Of a stretch of 64,000 nt of DNA, positions 1-17,929 are shown piece after piece; the first letter of the stretch is position 1; every line of letters starts with the position of its first letter. Source of the DNA: Hetaerina americana (lineage: Eukaryota; Arthropoda; Insecta; Odonata; Calopterygidae); the NCBI GenBank assembly GCA_022747635.1, contig JAKTNV010000001.1:34284040-34348039 (forward strand), read 5' to 3'. The translations under genes were made by a program, and so were the position numbers. The notes beneath the pieces are model-generated. The model was not told the origin of the DNA. It worked only from the letters and a program-made list of their open reading frames with translations, and did not search any database.

Positions 1-431
1 CATAACATTATTTCCTTGGCCTGAGGACTTATTGTAATCCCTCTATATCTTATGCCTAAGTTATTACCTCCTGTGATGCAATTTGCAAATGGATACAAAA
101 GATTCCTTGTGTTCAACAATTGTGGACATTTTTTTATAATCCAAATGAAACAAGATTATATAAAATAAATTGTTTACTTAATTTTTTGTATTGATTCTAT
201 TTCATTTAATTTTGGCTTAATGTATGTATACTGTAAATCCCATTATATTTTGCCTTTGTTTGAGAAGTCTCACGGGTATTCTATTGGGCTAGGCCAATTG
301 GAATTCAGATTGTTTCCAGACCAACCCAGTTGGTTTGGAAACAAATGCACGTGGTTGGAATTGATTATCCATGGAATCATCTGGCTATCTCAATGAGGGA
401 GACATTTTTTACTAAAAATTAGTTAGGCTTA
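1..431. other. Intergenic, no gene recognised
   Basis: AT-rich sequence without a supported coding region. The only structure I see is a short imperfect inverted repeat at 312-342 (13-bp arms, one mismatch, 5-nt loop), which could belong to the 3' untranslated part of the LINE tail that follows. Confidence 0.4.
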
Positions 432-531
432 TTTACTCCTTATAGTCATTGAATATATATAATATAGTAATGGAAGAAGGGACCATTTGGTCTCAATTTC
501 GCCCAAATAAAGACTTCTATCTATCTATCTA
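432..531 (+). mobile_element. LINE 3' tail with TATC microsatellite
   Basis: The stretch ends in a 'GGTCTCAATTTCGCCCAAATAAAGA'-type tail (a polyadenylation-like AATAAA) followed by a (CTAT)n run at about 512-531. Many CR1/L2/jockey-group LINEs end in such a tail plus a short tandem repeat. No coding part remains, so this is a strongly 5'-truncated copy. The family is inferred from tail shape only. Confidence 0.45.
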
Positions 532-534
532 TAG

Positions 535-722
535 TCGCTTCCCGTTAGTGGCAAGGTAATGCTTCAGGCGGAAAACCCAGTGGTTGAGGGGTTCGATTTA
601 CAGCTAGGTGGGTATTCCTCCACATAGGGCATGGGTGTTTCTAATTATCTTTAATGTAATGTTAGCAGATTAGATGGGAAATGGGCCTATATGGTCTCAT
701 ACAGGCTTTAATAAATAAATAC
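535..722 (+). mobile_element. tRNA-derived SINE with LINE-like tail
   Basis: The head resembles a tRNA gene: an A-box-like TAGTGGCAAGGTAATGC and a B-box-like GGGTTCGATTT about 50 nt later. The body ends in GGCTTTAATAAATAAATAC, the tail form used by LINE machinery. It cannot be a functional tRNA because no acceptor stem or anticodon arm can be folded around the boxes. Probably a SINE mobilised by a LINE with a similar 3' end. Confidence 0.5.
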
Positions 723-2269
723 AGTGAATTATATCATTTTTCTATCTTAATATTTTCCGAAATACTGATTTTTAGCAAACAAAATATGCATAGATGGACT
801 ATTTCTGCCACATCTGTTTTTTTAATTGAAATACCCGTGTGAATATATAGATATAGAAAAATGGTTCATCTAAGTGTATATGCAATATGTGGAACCAAAC
901 TGGTTTCATTTATAGATTCCGGAAAAGTAGTCAATTGCATTTTTCTTTAGTTTATGTTGAATGATCCATTGTCCACTGATTAGGATGGATGAGCATGCAT
1001 CATCCATTTATCATCATGGTTTACTTATATTTTTGGGCCTCAATCGCCCAGATGGGAGACAATACAAGAAGCATGAGTCTTAAGAAATAAGTCCTGATTG
1101 AATTCCATTAGAACCTTCAGTAGATGATGCCTTGTAATGGTTTAATCTATTAGCAGTTAATATAATGGACATAGTTTCGAGAAAAAGCGGTAGTAAACTA
1201 CTCCTCCCATTAAATTTGGAAAACTATTTTCACATGCAGTAAAGTTTTGGGACTACTCTTTGTTCTGCACCCTACAAAAGCTCGAAATCCGACTTTTCCA
1301 GGAACCAATCTAATGATAAGTATATTGCAATTTCATAAAGTTTGAAATATATCCTAAACTTATACAAGGGGTCTCAGCAGGTGCAATCATTCCTGCCAAC
1401 ATTTTCATTGATATTTGAATTTTATTTATGCATGTGCAACGACTATTTTATATAGGAAGCTGTACAGGTAGGACTAAGGTATGTGTTTGTCGCAATTCTC
1501 AACTGACCCTTTTGACTACACCCTCATCAAAGGGCTTGGAATGTATATGCCAGGAACTTTCAATCAAGTTTACTGTGCCTGTATATTCATTTGTGGTAGT
1601 GCGCATTCAAAATTAGTACATAATTCTCATAATAATATTGGAGGGAAAATTAAAAATGGGATTACATTCCATTTGGCATTTTTTTTTGGGAAACGGTGAA
1701 AACTCCAAGGAAAATCATACTTTTTCATCATAGCAAAGTTGTCAATTATAACCTAACATTGAATATAATAATAAGGATTTTCCACGGGTTTACAGCTTGG
1801 AAATTATATTACAGGGAATTTTGAATCAATTTACTATTGTGAAATCAAAGCGGTAAAGCATGTTTAGGAATTATCTGTGTTTAATAATGGGATCAAGATA
1901 ATATATACATATAAGATACAAAAACACCATTTTATATAACAATCCATGCTGCTAAGATGAAGTCATTTTTATGATTAGCAAATATTACGTACGGCTTTAT
2001 TTATCGCGGTTCAGACAAGTTCTGTTTATAGGTAGTACATAGTAGTATTTTATAATAATATACTAAATGAGGCTCGTTTTAGGGGAACATTTTTACAAGA
2101 AGGACAATTTTACTGCTGTTTAAAAGACTTTAAAGTGTCGCAGGAAATATAAGAAGAAATTATTCTTTCGCAGACAGTTAAAATTTCATGACAGTGTTTC
2201 ATTTAATTTGGCGGTCTTGCTGGATAAAGTCTATTGGCCGAGAAATATATTCGATGCTAAAATTTTACT
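723..2269. other. Intergenic, upstream of the NAC-alpha gene
   Basis: About 1.5 kb of AT-rich sequence. Short open stretches occur, but none shows a protein family signature or codon structure I can defend. The NAC-alpha promoter should lie at its right end, but I recognise no TATA box. Confidence 0.3.
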
Positions 2270-2307
2270 GCGCCACCTGACTCAGCCATCTTGAGAGTTA
2301 CCACAAG
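2270..2307 (+). other. Possible non-coding first exon of NAC-alpha
   Basis: The coding exon at 2603 begins after a good 3' splice site (AAAATTACAG), so an upstream 5'UTR exon is needed. The segment containing CTCAGCCATCTTGAG and ending ACCACAAG|GTGAAA is the best donor-bearing candidate, and a pyrimidine/CCATCTTG start is common in translation-apparatus genes. This is inference from position and motif. Confidence 0.3.
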
Positions 2308-2621
2308 GTGAAATAAAATCATCGAAAGTGGCTGAAAGGTATCCATCAAAGAGTGAATCCATCTTTAATGTGTTCATAATTATAAATTATTGAATTTAAC
2401 CGTAGAAGATTCATTGTTCAAAATGTGACATTAATATTTATTGTTATTCCATACACGTGCATTTGTTAATGAATTTATTTTGTGTTTTTCGGTGGTTCAC
2501 ATTGTTTACTTTTCCCATGAAATTCGATCGCTGTTATGATCAGTATCTTATATTTTGTGCAATTTAAAATCCTTATTTGTTCTTTCACATTTAAAATTAC
2601 AGCACCAGCAACGATTCCAAG

Positions 2622-7119
<4,498 letters not shown>

Positions 7120-7731
7120 TTGGTGTCTCAAGTATCTCACTATAGATTTCATCATTACCAATTTTCCATCTTCATTTGAACTGAAAGTTGGTGCATCAAG
7201 CATAAGTTTGGTGATCTCATCTTCCCACTCTGGCGTTTACTTTGTCTTAGACTTGCAAGTTCTCAACATTTTGAAGATTGGAGTTTGTTGCTGCAGTTGT
7301 ATATAAAACAAGGAGGTTTGGCAGTTTAATTAAAAGAATTTCAATTCCTGGCATTCTGCTTTTCCATTGATCAAAATATGTTGGAGGAAGCCCATGCTTG
7401 TGCCTTCCGTATTCTCTGTGACCAATATCATGCCAAAAACCATCTGTATAAGTTTTAATTATAAAAGCAAAAAAATATGTTTTCATGTCGGCAAATTTTA
7501 TTGGTACTATTGTACCTCATTTGTGATAAATTTAGTGGTTGACCTGAAGAAGATAAAGAAAAGGCTACGTTGTTTCTGAGTGGGAATCGTGGCATCTTGT
7601 ATTTTCAATTTTGTAGCAATATAGCAATTTAAACTAAGCCTCATGTAATGATAGAGGATATTGCAATTTAAACAGAGGCCTTTGACTAATTGATATGCAT
7701 CTATGGTAGAAAATACTACGAACACTGAATT

Positions 7732-7737
7732 AATAAA
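7732..7737 (+). terminator. Candidate NAC-alpha polyadenylation signal
   Basis: This AATAAA lies 613 bp after the NAC-alpha stop codon, with a T/G-bearing stretch downstream. It is a reasonable 3' end; other weaker hexamers exist. Confidence 0.4.
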
Positions 7738-8744
7738 TTCCAGTTAGGTCATTATTGACAGTAGTATACATTTCAGGTTGGGTTCTGTATGAATCTAAGG
7801 GCTAAGAAATGGACTTCTGAGCCCCTCTTACAACACTTGATTTCTTAATCCCAACATTGTATAAATGTTATATAAGTAGTCTAATACAACACAGAATTTC
7901 ATATCTATTCTTTTACTCCCTCTACAGTTCATAATCCAATTTTTGTTGATTTCTAACATGCCACAAATCGGCTTTCCCTGTTTGCTGTAGGACTCAGATT
8001 ATTCTTTTCTCTCCTTTTAACATATTCCATTTTTCTCCACATTTTTACTTCTAAAGCATCCTAACAGCATTTATCCTCCTCTGAAGATCAAATTTCATGG
8101 CTATACAGCATATCATTCCATGTAAAAATTTTTGTAATCCTTTTATCTTTACCTTGAAACAAAAATTAGTTTTTTTTGGGTCTCAGTCCATTGTTGTCAT
8201 AAAAGCTTCTTTAACTTCTACTTATGATGCCCTTAGTGCTTTGTGCTATTGACCTATAACATATCCTAAATGGGTGTCTTGCCTGCTCTAGTTAATACCA
8301 TCCCAACTTCAATGTTTATGCATACAGTATTTCAACTTTTGATGATTCATTACATTCTCCATAGTTACCAAAACTAAATGGAGCTCTTTGGGCCAAGTTC
8401 TATACTTGGCATGTATTCGTAATAAAAAATTCTTCCTAATTTGTTTACTCCTAGCAGATAGTTGAAATCTACAAGTTCACTCAGTGTTATTAGGAGCTTG
8501 TTTAAAAGAATGGATATTTGTACAATAATGGAGAAGAAATTAATGGTAGGAGGCAAGGAATTCTAGCAGATCTCTCTCCAATTTTCTCCAGCCTATACTG
8601 CAATCGGGTAGCAACACATGGCAGAATCTTTCCTTGTTTCATTTTTTTTGGGTCTATATATTTTTAAACAAAAATACATTTCCAAGAAACTGCAGGTGGT
8701 GTTGCGGCAGTGACTTTAAACAGAGTCATCTGCTAAGTGTGCAA

Positions 8745-8990
8745 TAGATGCAGCAATTTGTGTGAAAATCTTTCACTTTGGTCAGGATTCGAATCCAGAT
8801 CCCTTGATATCCAGCTGAGTGCCTAAGCCTGTTAAGTGTCCTCAGTAGCTTAACTGGCTTGAGCACTCCGCCAAGAAATGCATATCTAAAAAAAAACATT
8901 TACCTTAAGGTTGGTTTGTTGGCTGGAGGGAGAGATCGCCCGATATTATGTGTGAAATTAGCTCAGGGTAGGTTGTAATGGCATAATATT
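8745..8990. repeat. tRNA-like SINE remnants, composite
   Basis: On the - strand, 8840-8780 shows GGCTTAGGCACTCAGCTGG followed by GGATTCGAATCC (a perfect B box). On the + strand, CAGTAGCTTAACTGGCTTGAGCACTCC at 8844-8870 reads like a second tRNA-type head. The stretch at about 8895-8920 (CCTTAAGGTTGGTTTGTTGG) resembles the reversed tail of the SINE family at 4236. I read this as overlapping decayed SINEs; exact limits are unclear. Confidence 0.4.
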
Positions 8991-8995
8991 TGCAG

Positions 8996-9970
8996 ATAAT
9001 GATAATTCTTTATTGTACAAAATGGTCATAAGACATGGCACTCATTCATATTGGACTTTTTACTTAGGCCTAAGAAAATATTCAGGATATATGAAAATAA
9101 AGGGACACAAGGAGATGGAACAGATACTGGGAAGTGAATATTGGTTTAGTCTACAATGAATTCATCCATATTAAAATGGAACTTGCTTTGTATCAGTAAA
9201 CTCACTTCTATTTTAGAAGTTGTGGAGGAGTAGCTGATTCTGCTAGTTTTTTGTGAACATGGGATCTGGAATGTTGAATATCATTCCGGTTGCCAAATTT
9301 ACATACACCAGCAATTTCATGTAATTGTATAAAATAGTATTTATCTAGGAGAGAGAATGGGGATGCAAAGATGCTCAAATGATGGCTCACCTGGAGATAC
9401 CCCATAAACGGCTTGAATTGATATTTCAATGAGAATGCTCTATGGGGCAGCCCTTGTATTACCCCAGAAGACTGTACCATATGAGAGATGCAAGGGAATA
9501 CTGGCATAGTGAACCATTTTAAAGGTTTGGATGGAGATTACTGGTGCTTACTGTCTTGGTATTTAAATATCTGTAGAGAGTTACTTAGATATTTGATTCG
9601 AGTGGTCCAATTGATAACCTCACACAAGTCAAAACCAAGGAATTTGTCTGTGAAAGAACTTGGGCTGGTATGTTTGTTCATTTTTAATAATCGGCTGCAT
9701 TAGGGCAGGGGATATTTTACATTGGAATTGCATAAAGCAGGTCATTATTTGACAAAAAATTTTCTTGATACCAAAGGGGCCTGCTTGTAATAGTTTTTTG
9801 TGCTCATCAATACACGATGGAATATCAGAATTTAAGGTGCAAGTATCATCAGCACCCGAAAGTACATTGCTATTTGGCAAGGGAATCATAAAATAAATAA
9901 AGGGCCCAAGGATTGTTACTTGTGGTAAACAACTAATTTGACAAGTATATCTTATTCTTACCAATGGTTA
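8996..9970 (-). pseudogene. Decayed LINE reverse-transcriptase C-terminal fragment
   Basis: On the - strand the reading passes through an RT-like GADDT remnant near 9850. It then reads SYGTVFWGN (about 9490-9460; SYGxxFWGN is typical of jockey/CR1-group RT C-terminal parts) and GLPHRA, and ends in a TACAATAAAGAATTATCATTATC tail at about 8996. Many frameshifts and stops are present. The + strand reading of the region makes no sense. The clade is not resolved. Confidence 0.6.
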
Positions 9971-12900
9971 AACAACTGAACTGTTGTATACACATTAAGA
10001 ACTAAAAAGGTAAATAAGATTCAAAATTCCAATAAAGATGTTTCTCTAACCTAGTTTGAATGAGCAGTATTGTTGGATAATTGAAAAGGATTATTCAACT
10101 CCAGCACAGGATCCTATTTGGTATAGCTAAATCAGTAATATTGTGACCATATAATTGAAAAATATTGTACAACAAATAATTAGTTTGATTAAACAATTTT
10201 GAGAAAGTATTTTTTGTACTTAATCTGTTATTTAAAAATATCATCAGGTGCAGTTATGTGAGAATAAGCTTGAGCAAGGTAATAAATAGGCTAAAGGATA
10301 TGAATCTTAGTCAAATTAATATTTGAAGGATTTTCTGTTTTTTTCATTTTCTTAATGAGATCATGACTAGTTAATAACAACACTGAAGATGTACTCGCAG
10401 TGTAACTGGAAAGCTATTCTGGCTCACATATGGCCACAAGCTAGTGGTCATGGAAAAGTTACTGTGGCGCAAGGAGAGATTGAGGGGAAGGTAAGAATTT
10501 GATGGAAGCATAACAACCACAGGAAGAACTCTCATAGGGTTACAACTGCCAACACAGTACTAGTGAAGGAAAGGTTTTCAATCTGAAGAAGGCAGTAGGT
10601 ATTTTAAATGTAGCCGAAACCTGGAAGTATGAAAAAATGTTTGGAGACTCAAATGCATCACTTTATACGAATCAATGGAAACATTTGGAAAGCAATAAAA
10701 TGAAAGAGTACAAACCACTCAAAATATATTTAATGGTGAGAAAAATTAAATGCAGGAAAGGGGAAGATGGGAGTTCACTCTAGGTGAATCAGTCCTCCCT
10801 TGGGCATGGGCGTTTTGAACTTGCATTGGTGAACCATTTGCCTCTAGGATCTTGTTAAGCTAAGAGTGCATTGATGACGATTATCACCGGGTAACCAGAT
10901 ATAGTTGGATAGCAAAAAAATTGAAGAAATTCTTCCCCTCTGTTACTGTGAACTATGACCTTCAGTTAGCTATCATCCCCCGAGTCTGATTAGTTCTCTT
11001 AATTGAGTGTCAACTGTAAGATTCCTTCCGTACCTGCTTTTCAAAGTACTTCATTAGCTTATGTAAAATCATTTTATTTTTTTCAGTAGAACATTTCCAT
11101 TGCGTTTATCTTTTCTCTGCAACCCCATAGGAAATATGACTATATAATTTGTTGTTTCTGGTGAAATTTAAGGAATTCATTCATGGAAGAATGAAAACAT
11201 TTTTGTTTTTGGCTCCACAGTGCTTTCTTTACATAAAACCTGAGTTTGAAGTCACCTGAAGAATATGAAAACCATTTTCAATTGAAGTACTGTGAAACTA
11301 CAAGGTTAATTTTTCATTTTAGGACTTTCATGAATCACCCCCATAAGTCCATGCTGGCACTATTTTCTCAGGGTGGGAAGCCTCCTTCTCCATTCCTACT
11401 TACTATATTTCTCTTCCATTTCCTCCTCCATTCTGGATAAGGCCCTTGTAAGTTCTTTCTTCTTTGCAAGTAAAGCCATCTCATCAACTAAACATTGCAC
11501 ACCCGAGGTTTCTTCTCTGAAGACAGCTTCATCATTTTATGTGATATTAAGGTTCACATTAAATATAAATGTAGATAGCAAAAAACCCTGCTGTACTCTT
11601 GTTCTATTTTTCTTTAGGCAATATAGGTAGTATCATATACCATTTCTACTTCAGATAAAAAAGGAACTTCAACAAATTTCGATTCTATGGCAAGAAATTA
11701 ATTTCAGGAGACTAATGCTAACCATAGCTGCCCACATCCTGGTCCTGGAGAAGAAATTTCTCTCCATGAGCCCACATCAGTAATGTGCTTGTGTGCTCTC
11801 CTGTCTACACAAGTCTTCAATTCCCCTTTGGAAACAGATTTAAATTATTTCACTACACAAGCTAATGCAAAATAATGTGAATATAGTACATAGGGTTTTT
11901 TATTGATTTTTGCACTAGCCTCCAAGACTTTTTAACCTACCAAAGAATGGAACATATTAAATAAAATGACTATATATTTTTGGATCATTGAAACAACACA
12001 TCGATGACAATGGACGCAATGAGACAAGAATAGTTACCCTTTAATGATTGACCAACGAGTTGAATTTATTTAACCCAAAAGGAAGCTGTGTAAAGGGTAT
12101 GGATATGTTCTCCTATGATAAGAAATAAACTTCTGCATTTTCATAACGATGCATCCCCTAATAACCTACTGGTTTAGCAATTGCCTGTGAAAATCTTGTA
12201 TAAATGCAATGTGTTTTGGCACATATGAGTAACCTCTGGAAAATTGCAATTGCTTCCATTTTTTCTTAATCTGGTGAAAAGCATATAGAAATGTGATAAT
12301 TTAAACTGTCTTTTGAGTTCAAAATGCTCTCCTATTCTGGCTAAGGGAAAAATTTTCACCAACAAACTAGAAGAATTTTGCTTATCGTCATACACCTTAC
12401 ACTATTAAAAGAGGATAAAAATGGTAAAAACACACTTGGAAAGCAGGCAAATATTCCTCCGCTTATGCACATTTAGCCAAATAAATGTGTGCTCTGCAAA
12501 AAGATTCAATTCATACAATGATATTTAGTATCATGCATTTGGTGTGTAAATATTTTAGGGAATAAAGTTCAAATCCAGGAACCAATGTTAACCCTTTAAT
12601 ATCAATCAAACGTACAAATGATATTTCCCAAATCTCAACCAAGATCTTACAATGTAACTATTCCATAAAAATTTCTTGAGCTCAAAGCAACAAACTATCA
12701 ATTGACTTGACAAAAACAATGTGTACTACAAGCAGGACTATGTCATTCTTGCAAATTTTCTAAAGTTAGAAGTAGGTACAATGTAGCTGGCTAATATACC
12801 TGGCCAGCATATAACCTCTTACTCTCACGAATTATCCATAAATTTGGGTTTCATTGATATATTCCAGAAACCCTGGGAATCTTCAACCTAATAGACAAAT

Positions 12901-13342
12901 CAATCATGACTGAGATATTCTTTGCCAAACAAGATGTGAGAATTAAGTGGTTTAACTTATTTAAAGCAAGAAAAAACACCTAGCTTACCAACTGCTCATT
13001 TATATCAAAATCTGGCACAGATTCAAGCACCTGTAAATTAAATTGCGATCTTTCACCTAAGCCATAACCAAGGTGTAGCACACCCTAAAAACCAAGTGAA
13101 TACAGGTAATATTAGGGTAAATAAACTGGCAATTAATAAAATACCACAATTCCACACCACTCACTCCTGTTATTTCACATTGATAAAGTTGTCATTGGTC
13201 ATACAAAACTTTGTCTCAACAATAAAATCAATCACAAGTCAACACGGCACAGTATGTACAAGGTAGACTGCACGATTGTTCTCAAATTGTCCATTACGAC
13301 TATGTCGTACATTTTACATTAAACATTAATTAAGTCATCTAA
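9971..13342. other. Intergenic, nothing recognised
   Basis: About 3.4 kb of AT-rich sequence without a supportable gene. The part just below 13343 should contain the 3'UTR of the nucleolin-like gene on the - strand; I cannot place its polyadenylation site. Short open stretches (for example 11246-11630 and 12174-12395) show no family signature. Confidence 0.4.
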
Positions 13343-15716
13343 TCAATCAGAGTCACCCCCACTATGCTTCTGATGCCTGTCTCCACCGTCCTTCTGCCAT
13401 GGTTTCCCTCCACCACCACGGAATGGCCTTCCACCACCCCCTCCAAACTTGTCTCCCCCCCTGAAACTCCTGCCTCCACCCCTTCTGTCTCCTCCTCTGA
13501 ATCCACCCCCCCTTCCACCTCTATCGCCTCCCCGGAAGCCACCACCTCCCCTCCTGTCTCCTCTGAACCCACCACCCCTGCCGCCACTGTGGAAACCACC
13601 ACCCCTCCTGTCTCCACCCCTGAACCCCCTGCCACCTCTGAATCCACCCTCTCTCCTCTCTCCCTTTCCACTGTTGTGACTCTTCATGATTTTGAGAGCA
13701 CGGCCATCCATCTCTTCTCCATCCATTTCCAAAGCGGCCTGAAAATAAATACACATGTAATTTAAGATACAGGTTTTGGTGACAAACTCATAAGTTCACT
13801 TCCACAAGGGGCATTTCCCATTGGTGACAAGACTGAGAATCACAGAATTAGTCTCTAAGCCAAAAAAAATCAATAACTAATGCATTAACCCTTCATTTCG
13901 CATTGATTAGGGCTAATGATTCACTGAGAAAACTTCCAACTTTATCCTTAACAGATCAAAATGTTCTTAGGAAACCACAAAACACGACAATGGGTATAAG
14001 AGAAGACTACTATTACAAAAACTTGCATTACGCCTCCATTTTTGCAAAATAAGGAGCAATAATTCAAAGCTACAAAAAACATTAGCACAACCTTACCCCT
14101 GGTTGGAACTTACAAAGAAAGTTAACCTCATATGAACATAAATGGGTAACATTTTACAATTAGTAGCCGATGTACTCATTCATATTGAGAAGACTACGTT
14201 GGAATCCTGTCTTAACTTAAAATCGATTTAATACTACAGAGATCGTCCTTGGAATATTTAAGGTCTTATGTTGCAAAAATATAAATTCGTTCTTTGTATC
14301 ATTACCAGAAATGGGAAAAAAGACAAAAATGAACGTGCCCACATTCAAATGCAAAATAATCTTTACTTGGTTAATTTAAAGAAAAATAACACAAGTTGAG
14401 AAATTGGTAATTTTACCAAATGACTATTTCACAGTGGCTATGGCAATATAAAAATGAAAAAAATATATATAGGAGTATTATCAACTTTAATCGCACAAAC
14501 GAAAGGTTCTACTAATAAAGACAGCACTGACAAAGAATTAATTTGGGAGAAAGCTGAATTTCATACTACTAGAATCTACCTTTCACAAAATTATGTTAGC
14601 CACCAGTCGCTTGCAAGACGCCCATTAACTTAGTTAAAGAACTTATATAAAATTAACAAACTTCGATAGACTAATAGTGCTCTCTTTAAAAGCAATGTTA
14701 ATTAAAATGGGGGTTAACTGACTGAATTGAAAATTTAGCATTTTTCACACTTTGCCAAAGGAGAAAAACTAATAGTTTAATAAAATACTTGGACAATAGG
14801 AAGATTGTATAATCGACTTACATTAAGGCCGTCTTCATCTTCGAAGCTAACGAAAACAAACCCACGAGGTCGTCCAGTTTTGTTGTCCACTGGTATCCTA
14901 ACACTAGTGACTGTGCCGGCGGCTCCAAAAAACTTCTTTAGGTCTTCTTGTCCAGCACTAAAAACAAATAAACATAAGAATTTCATTGCCCAAATGATTT
15001 TAGAGTTTTTTTGCAGACTTATGAGCAGCAAATAAACATGAAACATACCTGTAGGGTATATTGGAAACAAAGGCGGTGAAATCATCCGACTTGTCATCGT
15101 CTCTGGTATCTTGCTTCTTTGGGGTTTTCTTTGGCGGGCTCTCATCCGCGTCGCTATCGTCTTCGTCGTCATCACCTTCGCCTTGGTTTTCTTCGTCATC
15201 GCTATCTCCTTCTTCCGCTCCTTCAGCACCTTCTGCCTCATTATCGTCACTTTCGGAATCATCATCTGCCTCCTCTTCTTCGTTCTCAGCCACTTGATTC
15301 TCTTGTTCCTCATTAGCGTCCTCACCGGCTTCCTCGCTCTCTTCAGCTTCCATGTCTACATTTTCTTCGCTTTCCTCTTCATCTTCGTCATCGCTTTCCT
15401 CTTCTTCATCATCATCTTCTTCATCGCTGTCGGCGTCCTTCGACTGCTTACCGGTCTTGCCTTTTTTCGCCTGATTTTTAGCAGCTCCTTTGGCCGCGGA
15501 CAAATTTTTGGCCTTCTTGCTGCTACCTTGCGGTGTAATTTTCATTGCCTTTTGTTGCTTGGATTGAGCCATATTAACCTGAGCACCTTTCTTGTTTGGA
15601 GTCAATTTAGGGGACGATACTGCCTTGCTTGTTAACTCGGAATGCTTCTTCTTCTTTACAATCTTATCCTCGCCCTCAGATGCATTGCGTGCTCTTTTCG
15701 CATTAGAAATGGCCAT
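13343..15716 (-). CDS. Nucleolin-like RNA-binding protein (acidic region, one RRM, RGG tail)
   Basis: Probably a nucleolar RNA-binding protein acting in rRNA processing or ribosome assembly. Three coding exons on the - strand: 15716-15049, 14957-14822 and 13738-13343 (1200 nt, 399 aa). Residues 1-95 are Lys/Ala-rich, and about 97-195 are almost pure Asp/Glu/Ser. One RRM covers about 213-285, with RNP2 at 215-220 (AFVSNI) and RNP1 at 254-261 (RGFVFVSF). Residues 290-399 are a dense RGG/GGFRGG tail. This is nucleolin's layout with one RRM instead of two to four. The introns split the RRM after NIPY (phase 2) and after GLN (phase 0). A clear 3' splice site (TTTCTTTTTAGCAG) just before the ATG implies a non-coding first exon upstream. 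The exon architecture matches the RRM gene at 26036-29351. The family is clear; the exact orthologue (for example fly modulo) is not settled. Confidence 0.85.
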
Positions 15717-17929
15717 TTTATCTGCTAAAAAGAAAATTTCATCTATTAAAACAAGTACAATTACTGTTGTAATTCAAAATGAAATAGTCACAGAAACCAA
15801 AATGACGCCGACGCAAAAATCTCAAGACTATTAACTATTGACTTATCACATTAAAATAATCAATATATTGATCAACAGAAGATTTAAAGTGAAAACAACT
15901 AACGTAATTATACACGTAACCACAGTTGCAGGTCTAATTTCACTTAATTTCGTGTTGAAGTTTCAACTTTTCACAAAACACCACGTGGTTCACAACTGCA
16001 GTAGCATCGCAGTATTCCAAGTGGGAGAGAAGCTTGGCATGGGAAGCTTCCTCAATACATTCACTTTCTACCGCTAGCAGCAGCACAGAAAGGCTGTTAG
16101 GCATTTGTTTTAGCGGGTTCTTTAATGTTGCACCCCGGCATTTTGCTGACGTACAAAATCTTTTTCAATGAACCTACATCATTTCAAGCATTTTTTTCTC
16201 CTTGAAAATTCTAAATATTTTACTTTACTACGTTCTTTTTTACACCATAGTATTAGAAAGCGATCATTTTTTGCTTTGAACTGTTTAACTTCTTCAACAA
16301 TACTAAGTTTGAAATTAGATTCATAGTAATATTGCACGTGACTTCACATCAAATGGGGTTAGTTCCAAGGCATAGTTAATAGCGCGAAAAAATAAACTAA
16401 TTATATTGTTAGCGATTGGCAGTGGCTGACCATGAAGAATGTTGTTAAACTCGGGCAAGTAATGAGTCATGGTTCCAGCGATAGCCACAGGCCATCAGTC
16501 AATAAAATAGCACAACACATTTATTCCCACACGTGAATCAACAAAGATATGTTCAATACGGTACTTGGAATTTCAGAGTTTTATACACAAATTCTCAATT
16601 CCAGAATTACGAAAAATATAAATACAATAATGATAATGCAAATACAACAGCAGAGTATTGTTCACGCTAGACGGACAAAAAAGTAACTCAGCTGAGCATA
16701 TGACACATACATATATCTATGACAATTTGCACTTATCAAAAAATATGAAAGCTGTATTTTTGAATAACCAATATCCAATCATTCTGATAGCTGACAAGTT
16801 TTTCCAGAGATGGCAACAAAATCCAATTAAGATAATTAGCTTTTCGCTTGAATAATTAAAAAAATGTAGAAAAAATTAACTTAAACGAGTACGCAAGACC
16901 AAAATATTAACTTTTTAAACTAGTAGGCAAGACAAAAATATTATCCTGTACTTTTTCTGGCTTTGGAAGAATTAAAAATATTTAATAGTATCCTAATTTG
17001 AATGGGCACCACTGGCTTACAATGCACCAAATTGTATTGAACTAATGACAAGAACATAGTTATGACGGACTGTCCAATTTTTGGGGAGGTGGACATTGCT
17101 CCTAAGTTATTTTATTTCACGTTTTTCAGTGGTAAATACACCCATGGAATTTTTGGAAGGGATAGCATTAGGAATTCCCATGAACAAGGATTTGCCATTC
17201 CTATTAACCAAAGTGATAGCAAGTGGCAGTTACCATTATGAGGTCAGGTATGATTCAGGGTAGATTTCATATTATCAAAGGATATTTATGTCTTAGATAA
17301 CTACAAACTAGAAAAAAAACAATACATTTTCCAGGGTTATCTTTTTCACAAGAACTGAACAGTTATTTTATTCAGTCTGAAAGTTTTCTAAAAGGTATTC
17401 AGTGATGAACAATTGGTTCCATATTGTGGACTACATACAAGAAATATTCTTATTTATGGAAGACAATAGATTTGATTTGTCATTGTGGTGTATGACATAT
17501 TCAGCTGTGTATCAACATCAGTTATTGCCATATGGAGTTGCCACATTGAATTTGAATAATTATTTGGGACTTGGAGAAAGTTTAACATTTATTATATTTT
17601 TTAAATGCTCAAAACCATTATGCAGTTTATTTTGAAAGTTTGCGCAAACTATGAGTCATTAGCAACTCTGTGGTTGCTAGTTTGCAACAAAATACAGGTT
17701 GCGACAACATAACTTCCTTTTTTCAAATGCAAAACACTCAAAACAGCCATTTAGTCAACAGGAGGCACTTAGAAGTCAATAAAGTTATGTTATTATTAGC
17801 CTTAGCTTGGGGTAGGCTTTGGATGGACCCTGGCACTACACTCTGCTCTACTCATGAGCTCTAACTAAAATTACCTTCAAAATCTTAACAATCCCATTAT
17901 AAATAAAATAATTAATCATTATATAGCTC
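15717..17929. other. Upstream region of nucleolin-like gene; otherwise nothing recognised
   Basis: The first few hundred bases should hold the 5'UTR exon and promoter of the nucleolin-like gene on the - strand. The pyrimidine start CCTTTCTGTGCTGC near 16095 on the - strand, followed by a GTAGAAAG donor, is one candidate for the first exon. The remainder is AT-rich with no supported gene or repeat. Confidence 0.3.

Noticed and set aside
13364..13765. Pro/Ser/Thr-rich 133-codon + strand frame opposite the RGG exon
   Set aside because: Antisense of GGN/CGN repeats; the - strand reading continues an RRM with correct splice sites.
15111..15635. 174-codon open frame on the + strand across the acidic exon of the nucleolin-like gene
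   Set aside because: It is the antisense of GAA/GAT/TCN-rich codons, which read as Phe/Ile/Leu/Val runs. No start context, splice signals or family resemblance.
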